Under the pieces are notes generated by a model, which saw only the letters and a program-made list of their open reading frames with translations, had not been told where the DNA came from and ran no database searches. From Hemerocallis citrina (lineage: Eukaryota; Streptophyta; Magnoliopsida; Asparagales; Asphodelaceae): a DNA stretch of 64,000 nt. The DNA lies in assembly GCA_017893485.1 (NCBI GenBank), contig JACEHZ010000373.1:620001-684000 (forward strand), given 5' to 3'. Both the position numbers and the translations under genes were made by a program. Shown piece after piece: positions 10,629 through 21,924 of this stretch. Every line of letters starts with the position of its first letter. Positions within the stretch are counted from its first letter, which is position 1.

Positions 10629-10792
10629 CAGTCGACTGGCATTAGAATCAGTCGACTGTTCCGCAAACTCTTGGAAACTCAAACCAGTCAGAGCAGTCGA
10701 CTGTTAACTATGAGTCAGTCGACTGTTCTGCGAAGCTTCGGAAACTCAACCCACTCTGTTCAGTCGACTGTTATTAAGGAATCAGTCGACTG
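10629..10792 (-). promoter_or_regulatory. Cluster of three CAGTCGACTG pairs
   Basis: Exact CAGTCGACTG at 10629, 10649, 10694, 10716, 10761 and 10783. Spacing within pairs is 20, 22 and 22 bp and pairs repeat every 65-67 bp. TTCTGCGAA or similar follows two of the second members. Relative to the minus-strand TATA region near 10380 the cluster lies 250-410 bp upstream, in U3. Function is unknown. Confidence 0.6.
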
Positions 10793-11021
10793 TACTCAGG
10801 AGCTTCTAACAAGTGCAAAATTAAGGTTCTTCATTCCAGTGTATCATCTTCATGGTGATGGATTAGTCTTGAGTAAATCTTGAACCTACTTCATTTAGTT
10901 GCTTTTAGGCTGTCTCCTTTGGAAAAGAGAAAAGAAGAATAAATTACCAAAGATAGGGAGTTTAATTGTCTAATTGCATTCAGATTATTGCTCTAAAATG
11001 TGGACATTAATAGATTTATCA

Positions 11022-11037
11022 AACACCCCCAAACTTA
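11022..11037 (-). other. Polypurine tract of element B
   Basis: The minus strand reads TAAGTTTGGGGGTGTT directly before the 3' LTR. Confidence 0.7.
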
Positions 11038-12611
11038 GCTTTTGCTTCTCCTCAAGTAAAAATGAAAATTGACACTACACACATCGCCAGAACACCTTGA
11101 CCCTTCCAACATTTACCTTAGAGAACTTGCTACTTTTAGTATCCAGATTAGAACAAGCATTAAGATAGACCTAAAAAATGTTAGTTCAAATATTAATCAC
11201 TTATTTACAAGAATACTCAACTTGAACATCAATAAGTAGGGTGACCAATGCCTATGCAACATAATCATGATTAAGATTAGCAAGTTCAACTATATTTCAA
11301 CTCCAAAATCTCACCATGGCATACTCTCCCAAAAATAATAGCTCACATTAATATGGGTAGTTCAAATTAGATCTCTTGACAAATATTCATTACTTGGATG
11401 AAATGAAACCATATGCTTGATCTTGCTACTACATCTTCACTACATTGATTTGCACAATACTTGGATCAAAAGGTCTTGTATAGGTTGTAATGGGGCCATG
11501 GGTGGGGGTTAAACAATTGAAGGGGAAAATAGATACAAAATTTCTAAGGAATTAGTAGAGCAACTTGTATTGTTCTAAGAGATTATATTCTTCCCTTTTA
11601 TTTTTTTAATTTATTTTTATTTTTTTTACAATCATGAGGCCATATATCACAGGCCTATACTTTATTTCTACCAACACCTCTCAACCACCCACAACTCAGC
11701 ATTTTTCATTTGATGAACAACTTTTCATATTTCTTATGACAAATCCTCCAAATTTTCTTTCCATTTTTATATATAATTCAACCCCTCACCTTGACATACC
11801 ACATCTCTTTTACAATTTTTGCTCAACTAACTCAATAGATACAGATAAGGTAACCTATTTATCTAGGCATGGTTAAGGATGATGTGTCTTACAAAAAGAA
11901 AGCTTTTATAGGCTTCAAAGGGGCAACTAGTGAATAATTGATGTTGGGTAGGCTATTTGTCTTTGGTGATAGATTCTTAGGTGCCTTAATCACTTCCAAG
12001 TTTTCATGCAAAATCCAAAATAAGTTTTGAAAAAGTAACAAAAACAAGTTCTAGTTCATCTCAAGAATGTAGATACATGTAGTCATGAATACTGAGATCT
12101 TCAAGTGTGTGACTCTTACAAAAAATATATGTGTTAGGCTCAAACTCACAATTTGTGTATTTAAGTTTACTCATAGTTGAACTCGCTATTCTCTTTCAAA
12201 ATTCATCGAATTGACATGGCCAAATGAATAAAAGTTTCAAGCATGATCCATATGATAAGTTATTAACATTTTTAAAGATAAAGACCACAATTAATACTTG
12301 TTCTCCACTCTCTACCTATAGTAACTGAGCTCATGTTCTCATCATTGTTGTTGGAAGGGGCTTTTTTTTTTACACAAAATCAAAAGACTCCAAATGTGAA
12401 TAAATACCCCCAAACTTAGATGGAACATTGTCCTCAATGTTTGAAAAAACTTAAAATAGGCATGTGTCACCATCCAGTTTAAAGGAAAGAAAATGAATAA
12501 AGAAATGAATAAAGAGAAATAAGTAAAGAGAAAAGTGTAAGAACTTCCCTGACAATTGGGTTGCCTCCCAATAAGCGCTGCGTTTCTTATCTTCAGCTAG
12601 ACTTGTCGAGT
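11038..12611 (-). other. 3' untranslated region of element B
   Basis: AT-rich, no credible gene. The conserved stretch GGGTTGCCTCCCAATAAGCG near 12558 recurs in element C (19744 on), together with ACATTGTCCTCAATG. No envelope-like frame is recognisable. Confidence 0.6.
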
Positions 12612-13789
12612 TTATGCAATGTATTGAATAGTTTGCAGAGTTATATCTTCCTCTCGCGGCTCAAAACTCATCTCAATATAAGGTTTCGCCATATGCCCGT
12701 TCACCTTGAATGTTTGATTTTTCTCTTTGCTATGAACCTCCAAAGCACCATGTGGAAAAACCTTTGTAATAATGTACGGACCATACCATCTTGACATAAG
12801 CTTGCCTGGAAAAAGTCATAATTTCGAGTTGTATATCAATACCTTCTGTCCCTCATGAAACTCCTTCCTTGCTAGCTGTTTATCATGGTATATCTTGGTC
12901 CGTTCTTTGTACAACTTTACATTCTCATATGCATCATTCCTCAATTCTTCGAGCTCATTCAGCTGCAATCTTCTTTTGTCACCTGCTTATTTCATATCAA
13001 AATTGAACTTTTTAATAGCCCAATAAGCTTTGTGTTCCAATTCCATCGGAAGATGACATGCTTTTCCAAAGACCAGATGATATGGTGACATGCCAATGGG
13101 CGTCGGTATGCAGTTTTATATGCCTACAATGCATCATTCAAGCGTAGCGACCAATCCCTTCTGCTTGTATTTACGGTCTTTTCCAAAATGCTCTTGATTT
13201 CTCTGTTGCTAATCTCCACTTGCCCACTGGTTTGTGGATGGTATGGAGTACCCACTTTATGTGTAATCCCATACTTCTTCATCAAAGAAGCAAATGGAAA
13301 ATTATTGAAGTGGCTACCTCCATCTCTAATTATTGCTCTTGGTGTACCGAACCTGGTGAAGATGTTATCCTGTAAAAACTTGACAACAACTTTGTGATCA
13401 TTAGTTTTTGAGGGGATAGCCTCGAACCATTTAGACACATAATCCATACCCACAAGAATATATAAATAACCAAGTGAGTTAGGAAAAGGACCTATGAAGT
13501 CGATTCCCCATACATAAAAAAGCTTAATTACTTGAATGTTTTTCAGCGGCATTTAATTTCTGGAAGAGATGTTGCCTGTCCTTTGGCATCTATCACAAGT
13601 CTTGCAAAAAGAAAAAGCATCTTTGAATACATTAGGCCAATAAAAACCAGATTGTAATACCTTAAGTGCTGTCCGTTTTGTCCCAAAGTGTCCTCTACAT
13701 GCATATTTGTGGCAATGTTGCAGAATACTCATTTGCTCTTCTTCTGACACACATCTTCTTACAAATTGATTAGGGAAAAATTTGAACAA
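12612..13789 (-). pseudogene. Integrase of element B
   Basis: Integrase joins retrotransposon DNA to the host genome. The N-terminal zinc module (13789-13553) shows HCHKYACRGHFG then CKTCDRCQRTG. The core has the catalytic triad in [19 protein letters not shown] and the E of [11 protein letters not shown]. The C-terminal segment (12797-12612) has SRWYGPYIITKVFPHGALEV. The frame is broken by TAG at 13800 (expected Trp), a stop near 13553 and TAG near 13124 (expected Trp in NDALWAY). No chromodomain is visible, as expected for Athila. Confidence 0.85.
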
Positions 13790-13801
13790 GTAAGGAACAT
13801 C

Positions 13802-14340
13802 CTAATAATAGTGCTTGCACATGGCCGCCAACCTCTTTCTTTCTTGACTCATCATACCTAGAGGAAAAACATAAGCAGTGAGATAATTAACAATATCTGC
13901 ATACCATGGAAGTTGTATATTTATTTCAAATAAGTATTCATTTGGAAAGTTTTCATTCAGTAGGGGCACATTTCTCTCTTCATCATGCAGTAACCTGGAC
14001 AAGTGATCTGCAACAACATTGTCACTCTCCTTCTTGTCTTTAATTTCAAGATCAAACTCTTGAAGCAAAAGCACCCATCTGATCAACCTAGGTTTAGCAT
14101 CCTTTTTTGCAAACAAATATCTCAAAGCAGCATGGTCAGTGACTTTTGATCCAATCAAATATGATCTAAACTTCTCTACAGCAAAAATGACAGCTAACAT
14201 TTCTTTTTCAGTAGTGGAATAATTAAGCTGTGCATCATTTAAATTAAGTTCGAGAAGCATAGTAAATAGCATGGGGTACCTTATTTATTCTCTGACCTAA
14301 AACAACTCCCAACGCATAATTACTTGCATCACACATAAGC
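13802..14340 (-). pseudogene. RNase H of element B
   Basis: RNase H degrades RNA in RNA/DNA hybrids during reverse transcription. The catalytic motifs CDASNYALGVVLG, the glutamate of [21 protein letters not shown] and [10 protein letters not shown] are all present. A frameshift near 14255 separates it from RT, in the [17 protein letters not shown] region. It continues in frame with the integrase module after a stop at 13800. Confidence 0.85.
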
Positions 14341-15809
14341 TCGAAAGGACAGATCCAATCTGGTGCCATGATGATGGGTGCGGAAATGAGAAGATTTTTC
14401 AATGTAACGAAAGCATTCGTGCACTCTTCTGTCCATGCAAACTCAACATCCTTAGCTAACAATCCACAAAGGGGTCTGGAGATTTTGGAAAAATCTTTTA
14501 TAAATCTTCCATAGAACCCTGCATGTCCAAGAAAACTCCTTACACCCTTGACTGTAGTAGGAGGGGGTAGCTTCGATATGATGTCAATTTTTTCCTTGTC
14601 CACCTCGATGCCTTTTTTGGATACCACATGACCTAAGACAATGCCTTGTTGTACCATAAAATGGCACTTTTTCCAATTCAGCACTAAATTGCATTCTTCA
14701 CATCTCTTAAGCACGAGCTGCAAATGGTTAAGGCATTCATCAAAACAAGATCCAAAAACACTGAAATCATCCATAAATACCTCGATGAACCTTTCCACCA
14801 TGTCTGAAAATATACTCATCATGCATCTCTGAAATGTAGCTGGTGCGTTGCACAATCCGAAAGGCATCCTCCTGTATACAAAAGTACCAAAAGGGCATGT
14901 AAAAGTGGTTTTTTCTTGATCTTCTGGAGAAATAGCAATTTGATTATAGCCACTATAACCATCTAAAAAACAATAATGACTATATCCTGCTAATCTTTCT
15001 AACATTTGATCAATAAAAGGAAGAGGGAAGTGATCTTTCCTGGTTTTGTTATTCAGCTTCCTGTAGTCAATGCATACCCTCCAACCTGTGGTCATCCTTG
15101 TAGGGATAAGCTCATTCTCATCATTCTTCACCACTGTGACTCCACGTTTCTTAGGCACAACATGTATAGGACTCACCCATTTGCTATCTGAGATATGGTA
15201 GATGATGCCAACATCTAGTAGCTTAAGGACCTCTGTTCTCACCACTTCCTTCATGTGAGGATTAAGCTTTCTTTGTGCTTCCCTGCTAGGTTTTGCATTA
15301 TCTTCAAGAAGTATTTTATGCATGCACTTGGATGGACTTATTCCCTTAATATCTGCAATGGTCCACCCTAATGCAGCCTTGTGTTCTCGCAATACTCTCA
15401 ACAGCTTCTCTTCTTCCTGCATACTCAAGTTTGCAGCAACTATCACAGGTAACATCTGGTTTTCACCCAAGTATGCATACTTCAAGTGTTCAGGTAGCGG
15501 CTTTAGCTCCACGTCTGGTGTCCTGGTAACAGAAGAAACAAAAGTGTTATCAGACACAAGATTTTCAAACACAGGTGCAAACTTACCTGAACATGATTTT
15601 TGATTTTCAAGGTAGTGTACTGTCTCTGTAATCCTCCAATCAGTATCATCAAATTCCTGTTCAACTCGAGATAGTGTTAGAGAGTGTGTAATTGTGGCCT
15701 GTAGTGGATCGACGCTATGTACCTGAAATGTTTGGTCAACAATCTCCTGAACCACATCAATATTATAACATTCATGATCATCGTGTGGTAATTTTAGTGC
15801 ATCAAACAT
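14244..15809 (-). pseudogene. Reverse transcriptase of element B
   Basis: A 521-residue frame copies retrotransposon RNA into DNA. Visible RT motifs in order are KWVSPIHVVPKKRG, WRVCIDYRKLNNKTRKDHFP, LDGYSGYNQI, PFGTFVYRRMPFGLCNAP, the active site VFMDDFSVFG and KKCHFMV.QGIVLGH. FMDD rather than YVDD is typical of Athila. About 180 N-terminal residues form the protease-RT linker. It is frameshifted relative to protease (near 15800) and RNase H (near 14255), but internally intact. It is not a host gene. Confidence 0.9.
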
Positions 15810-16303
15810 TTTAAACTCAATCTTTCACCATTTATTTTCATACTTATAGTGCCCTTTTTAACACAAATTTTTATATCAACAGTACTCATAAAGGGTCTAC
15901 CTAAGATGATCGGTAAAGAAGATGGCATTGAAGAGTCTTTCATATCTAAAACAACAAAATCTGCTGGCAAAATAAAATCATTTACCTGAACCAAGACATC
16001 TTCCAAAATACCTCTAGGTCTCTTGATGCAGCGATCAGCCAATTGCAAGGTGATTGATGTTGGTTTAAGTTCCCCCAATCCTAGTTCTTCGTAAACAGAG
16101 TATAAAAGAAGATTGATGCTTGCCCCCAAGTCTAACAGTGCCTTTTCAAAGAAATGCTCACAAACCCTGCATGGAATGGTAAAACTACCTGGATCTTTCA
16201 ACTTAGGAGGTAATTTCCTCAATATTACCGCACTCACTTCCTCTGTTAGAGCCACATTCTCCTGAACCTGAAACGTCCTCTTGTGAGTGCAACATTCTTT
16301 CAA
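15794..16303 (-). pseudogene. Protease of element B
   Basis: Aspartic protease domain of the gag-pol polyprotein. The active-site region ALLDLGASINLLLYSVYEELG carries DLGAS, followed by LQLADRCIKRPRGILEDVLV and the conserved PADFVVLDM...IILGRPFM motif. The domain is complete but out of frame with RT by one shift near its end. Confidence 0.85.
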
Positions 16304-16694
16304 AAATTTGGCATAAGAAGAAATTTGTTTAATAGCATCAAGTAGGGAAATATTGATTTCAACCTTCCTGAGAGTTTCAAAGATATCAAATGTTGTAATT
16401 TCTTTTGCTTGACTAACCTTTGAGGGAATGGTAGCAATACTACACTTTCTTTGTCACTTACCTTGTTGGAACCCAAAAATTTTGCTGGTTGTGTGTCTGA
16501 TTCGTCCGTGTTGGTTCCAACTTTGCTGTCGATTATCTTTCCACTTCTTATGGTTGTCACCGATTGGAGCTGTTCTTATCCTCTAGGATTTGGTATGGTT
16601 TGCGATGGGAGTTCTCTTGCCTTTCTTTCGCTTAACTCCTTAGCGATTTGACCAATTTGGGTCTCCAATTTTTGAATGGCCTGCCCTTGTTGGT
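16304..16694 (-). pseudogene. gag C-terminal piece of element B
   Basis: Continues gag from the other side of element C. It begins at the TTGGT duplication with QGQAIQKLETQIGQIAKEL, then ELPSQTIPNPRG and a degenerate linker to protease. The matching upstream half ends at 23645. A stop near 16576 and a shift near 16300 interrupt it. Confidence 0.7.
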
Positions 16695-18414
16695 TGATGT
16701 TGAATATTTGCAAGTGTACAAAATCGCACAAGTAATATAGATAGGTGAGTAGAGTGTCGAACCCACAGGGACTAGATATTTTACTGAGTACCGATATCAC
16801 TAGATTAATCACTATTTGGAAGATCGAATTTAATTAAGGATAAAACAACTAAATTAAATTAATCTAATTAAATCTAACTAAATTGGTGAAGAGGGAGAGG
16901 ACTATGAAACTATGAAGCTCTTGTAATTTGTTTAATGGTAAAATTAGTTCTAGGGCTCTTGGTTCACTTCGTTTATCACACACACAAATTATAATTCCTT
17001 ATAAATAAAAATATTATCTTTCCCAATTGTAGACAAAAATCCTAAAGATATTAACCACTCTATCCACGTAGTCTAAAAATTATTCTCAACTAATTCTTCG
17101 CCTATCCATCAAATTATTAATTGAAAAATTAGATTTCTTAACGGTCACGTCCTCTAATATACGGTGTTAATTTTTATTAATCACAAATAACCTGTTCGGT
17201 CTCTTTATGATTTGAAAAATCATACAAATGTCTATCCACCATGTTGTATGCATAAATAATAAAAATTAAAACACAACTAGGAAAAATAGAGTAATAATAA
17301 GGAATTAACATTTGTGTTCTACAAAACTCGGCTACACCTTAGCCTCTAGAACAATAAATTCAGTTCATGTTCATTTAGCAATTAATAAAAAATGTTTGAA
17401 TTGCATCTAGATGAAATTGGAGAAGAAAAGATACAAAAGAATACAAAATTTAATTCATACCCCTTTTCTGTCTCAAAAGTCGGAGCCAAAAGTGTTGCTG
17501 TCATGCGCCGTCACATTAACGCGTCAGTCTGTCATACTGCCGTTGTCGGGCCGCGTGTCCACAAAACCAGAGGTGCCACGTCAGCCTGGTCTGTCGCCGT
17601 CAAGTCGAAGACACGTCAGCGACCTGTCACGTCGCGTCGCCTGTCAGCTTCGTCCTTGGCACATGGGATTCCGTGCCGAGTCAGAGGACACCAGAGCCGA
17701 GGTCTTCAGATGCTGTCGTTGTCTCTGAGCTTCGATGTGCACGCCAGAGTGGAAAAAGAAGGAGTCGCCTGTCACCCACGTGCAGCCTCCCTTTTCGATT
17801 TGTTTGTTTCGAACTCAAAAGACAGAGAGAGAGACTCTCTCTTACTTTCTGCTTTTTTATTTGTTTATTATTATTCAGCCGTCACCTCCTGAATTGTACA
17901 CTGTCCCTTTGGTTTGTATTTATAGAGACAGAAAGAGAGTTAGGGTTTGCACTTTTTGCAGAATAGTCCTTCTTCTTTTGTTTATTTCCTTCCTTATTTG
18001 ATCTGAAATTTATTTCTTTCTCTTTTCTCCTTTTATTTCCTTTTCTTTCAACCACGTGCTTCTGCATACACAAAATAAGAGCATAAATTAGGATTTTTAA
18101 ATAAAATTAAATTAATTAGTTTAAAATTAATTAAACTAACAAAAAATCATATTAGCTCGTTAAAAATCCTTCTAAAATTATTTTGCATTTTTAACTCAAC
18201 AAAACAATAAAAATTAATAAATCCATTACTTTATTTTGTTTGTTGATTTTTTCCACAAATCTATACTTTTTGCATCAAAAATATTATTTCTTCAAAAATA
18301 ATTAATTAAATGAAATCTTATAGAAATTGGATGAATTATAGTCAATATCAACGAAAACAAGCGATTTTAATTGGTAAATGAGTACAAATATTTGTATATA
18401 AATTAGACACATCA
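16695..18414 (-). repeat. 3' LTR of element C
   Basis: Complete LTR, start TGATGTTGAA, end ACACATCA (plus strand). The GC-richer block at 17480-17780 with repeated GTCACGTC/CGTCAG words gives frames of about 100-166 codons that recur, shifted, in the other LTR and are not genes. Confidence 0.9.
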
Positions 18415-18428
18415 AATGCCCCAAACTT
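18415..18428 (-). other. Polypurine tract of element C
   Basis: The minus strand reads AAGTTTGGGGCATT next to the LTR, like the tract of element B. Confidence 0.65.
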
Positions 18429-18713
18429 AAGATTTTGCTTGTCCTCGAGTAAAAAGTAGAATCATGAACAAGGGAATAATAAACTCAACCCATCACACTA
18501 AGAGATCTTATCATGCAAGCATCAAAATTTCAATTAAAAATATAAACAATTGCAAATAGAGTAAACCTAAGCATACCCACTTTCTCCAGTGCAATTATTT
18601 ATTCATAATTCCAAACTCAATCATATTTGTCATGCAATTAATGTAATTATAGTATGTAACAACTCAATCTGTGATTATCCCTTCTCTCCACTACAAACCG
18701 AGTAGCAAACTAG

Positions 18714-18807
<94 letters not shown>

Positions 18808-20046
18808 GTCTCTTCTTTAAGTTGTCACTTGCCTTTTGACGCGAATGCAAAACATTTGTGTTGAATTCACCCGGTTACTCAATAAGACACAAACTTAAAG
18901 TACTTTGCATACTCATATTTCAAATTGTTGTTTTACGTAAAAGTAAACATTTGTAATGAATACCCCTAGTTACTAAGCAACTCAAAACATTGGAGTAGAT
19001 TGACTTTATTCATAATAAATTTTTTATTTTTTTTTATTATTACTCTATTTACTTAAACTCTGTTTAGGACTATATCAAAGGAGATAATCACAAGAAAAAG
19101 CATCACATTTGTCTTTAATGTATAATAGTATGACCCACAAAATTTTGTAAGGAATTTTGAAACTCAATAATTTTAAAGTAAATAAGTATACTTAATCGTG
19201 CTTTATAAGCAATTGTCTATCCCCAAAAAAAAAATTATTTCAATGCTTATCATAATAAAGAACTCAAAAGGTGTAATGGTGAGCCTAATTGAAATCCTTT
19301 TAAAATTTTGTTTTCCTTTTCTAAAATAATAAAAATAAAAATAAATTGGTAAACCTTCCCCTCAAACTTGAATATCACATTGTCCTCAATGGGAAAGAAA
19401 AAGAAAAAAAAAAGAATGGAAAAAGTTTAGAATATCTCCCCTGATTCGTCTTTAAATTTCTGCACGCGCAGCGTTCAGTATTTTGGCGATATTTGGAGCT
19501 GTAGATGTCCAAATGGACTGATTTTTTTTTTCTGGAAAGCTAAGACAATTGTCTACAATTTCTATTTGAATCACTTTTCTATATTCTGACTCCATACTGT
19601 TAAAAAACAGCCATCAATGAAGGTGTTCAAAACAGCTCTGCCCGGCAACTTACAAAATTTATGCAATCCTACAAAATAAAACCAAAAATTAAAATAAAAT
19701 AAACTAAAAGTTAAACAAAACCTAAATGCAATAAAATAAAATATGGGTTGCCTCCCAAGAAGCGCTAAGTTTTAAGTCTTCAGCCAGACATGGGGTTGAG
19801 ATGATTATGTAACGCCAAGATCCAACAACATTAAAACATTCTTTCTAATTTTTCTCTTCTTGTGTGGATCAGGTTCAAGCTCTAATTTGAGGCATTTTCT
19901 TCTTAATGATGATGTCTTTGATTCCCCCACCTCTTTGAACTTTTGCTGAAAAATGAATAAATAGATGGTTCAGCATCCAAATACATTACATGTACAAAAA
20001 TATTTTCTTTTTCAGTTTCAAAAGTTGCTGCATTTGTCGAACATAC
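18429..20046 (-). other. 3' region of element C, no pol
   Basis: AT-rich DNA where an autonomous Athila would carry pol. The conserved words ACATTGTCCTCAATG (19377) and GGGTTGCCTCCCAAGAAGCG (19744) show it corresponds to the post-integrase region of element B. A long AT microsatellite is nested in it. Confidence 0.6.
18718..18804. repeat. (AT)n microsatellite
   Basis: Uninterrupted AT dinucleotide run of about 87 bp. Confidence 0.98.
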
Positions 20047-21604
20047 TTATGTATGTGATTTTTCAAAATTAGCCTTATGTTTCTTGCCCATAATTAAATC
20101 AGTTTCACTTACTTGAATATATGACTGTTCTTCAGGAGGAAATTTTATGGAATTAAAAACATCATACATTACTTTCTCATGCTGAATTTGTTCCTCCACA
20201 ATTTGTTCAATCTCACTTTGCGTTTCAACCACATTTTGTTCGCCATTTTCTTCATGTGGTTGCTCAATTGTCCTTCCGCTTCCTAGTGTTATAGCCTCGA
20301 CATGCTCCTTGGGATTGACAACTGTATTGTGTGGTAATGTCCCTGCAGCTCTTTCATTAAGAATATTAGAAATTTGACTAATTTGTACCTCAAGATTGTG
20401 GATGGAAGCCGCAGTTGAATTTGCAACATTTTGAATTGCTTGATCTGTCTTTTGCATGTATTGCTTGAACATTTCTTCTAATGTTGGCTTCTTTTCTTGT
20501 TGTTGAAAATTTTGTTGTGGTCTAGCTCCTCCTTGATTATTGTTCCAAGAAAAATTGGGGTGATTTTTCCATCCTGGATTGTATGTGTTTGCATAAGGGT
20601 TATTTTGCCTTTGAAAATTTGACACATAATTTGCTTGTTCTGCATTTGATGGAGCAAAAGGGTTCCCCACTTGGCAATCTGCACTAGAATGAGCTCCTGC
20701 ACAATGATCACAAATGATATGAGATTGAATAGCATTAACATTCAAATTACCTATTTGCTTAGATAAAATATCAATTTTTGCATTTAAATTAGAAATAGGG
20801 TCAAGTTCAAAAACTCCCGCCACTTTTCTTTGCACTGTTCTTTCTGAGGACCATTAATTATTATTAGATGCCATTTCTTCTAAAAGGTCATAAGTTGCTT
20901 CATGAGTTTTGCTCATTAAGGCACCTCCAGCTGCTGCATCTACCATGGATCGATTTGTAGCCCCCAAACCGTTATAGAATGTTTGCACTTGTAGTCATTT
21001 TGGAAGTTCATGATGAGGACACTTCCTTAATAGATCCTTGCATCTCTCCCACGCATCGTATAATGACTCTGTCTCAAATTGAGTGAATGTTGTGATGTTA
21101 TTTCTTAACTTTGCTATTTTTGCTGGGGGAAAATACTTTGTCAAAAAATTTTGTTCTAAACCTTCCCAAGTTGTAATAGCTCCCTGTGGAAGAATTCAAC
21201 CAAGCCTTTGCCCTATCTCTAAGTGAGAAAGAAAAAAGTCTAAGTCGAATAGCGTCATTCGAAACTCCATTGTGTTTGAAGGTATCACATATTTCGAGAA
21301 AGTTTGCGATGTGAATATTTGGATCATCATGTGCTAGTCCTCCAAATTGAACTGTTTGCTGAATCATCTGAATAATTGCGGGTTTGATTTCAAAATTGTT
21401 TGCTTCAATTACCGGCCTTGTGATACTTGATATCGTTCCTTCAACTGAGGGCATTGCATAATCCCTCAAAACTTTGTTCTCCTCTCTGTTCGCCATGGAT
21501 AAAGAGGATGTGGTCTCTTCTTTATTTTCCTTTCTAATTTGTCGTAAGGTTCTTTCAATTTCTGGGTCAAAAAGTTTAGGCTCCAATGGGTTAGATCTGG
21601 GCAT
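20047..21604 (-). pseudogene. gag of element C
   Basis: Starts at ATG 21604 (MPRSNPLEPKLFDPEIERTL). The capsid region has GLAHDDPNIHIANFLEICDTFKHNGVSND and SFSLRDRAKAWLNS, the Retrotrans_gag signature. A frameshift near 21185 and stops between 21098 and 20840 break the middle. The frame from 20835 holds a zinc knuckle CDHCAGAHSSADC (CX2CX3HX4C) and a glutamine/asparagine-rich tail. It would package the element's RNA if intact. There is no downstream protease. Confidence 0.85.
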
Positions 21605-21900
21605 ACACACCTAAACCCTGAAAAACAAGTAAATAAAGGGAAAAAATAAATCAAAAGGATAAAGAAGTAAGAAAAATAAAACAATAAAAATAAAAATAAA
21701 AATAAAAATCCTAAGTCCTAAAATATAAAAAAAATAGAAAACTAAATACAAATAAAAATAAAAAAGAAAAATAAATAAAATTAAAAGTTAGTAAAAAGAA
21801 AATAAAAGATGTAAAATAATAATAAAATAAAAATAATTACAAAAAAAAGCCAAACTAGCAATAATCTAGCAATTTTCAATATCAATAAAAGAATAACTAA
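21605..21900 (-). other. Leader of element C
   Basis: AT-rich untranslated leader between PBS and gag, mostly short A/T runs. No gene. Confidence 0.6.
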
Positions 21901-21918
21901 TCCCCGGCAGCGGCGCCA
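21901..21918 (-). other. Primer binding site of element C
   Basis: The minus strand reads TGGCGCCGCTGCCGGGGA, six bases inside the 5' LTR. It differs at one base from the tRNA-Asp-complementary PBS known from Athila elements. Confidence 0.8.
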
Positions 21919-21924
21919 AAAACT

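Larger units (their letters stand above)
9247..11021 (-). repeat. 3' LTR of element B
   Basis: Begins TGTTGAGAGCTCAG and ends TAGATTTATCA on the plus strand. A likely TATA region (minus-strand TATAAAAAG) is near 10376-10386. It contains five pairs of short palindromes with GTCGAC cores, described separately. The reading frame at 10620-10883 only traverses these palindromes. Confidence 0.9.

Noticed and set aside
10620..10883. Frame with repeated QSTV/SRLF words, also at 57811-58077
   Set aside because: The repetition comes from the CAGTCGACTG palindromes read through in frame; there is no promoter or start context and the frame breaks between LTR copies.
17392..17966. Overlapping frames of up to 166 codons beginning MFELHLDEIGEEK, repeated at 22621-23196
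   Set aside because: They lie in the two LTRs of element C and change frame between copies by small indels. No conserved domain; untranslated LTR sequence.
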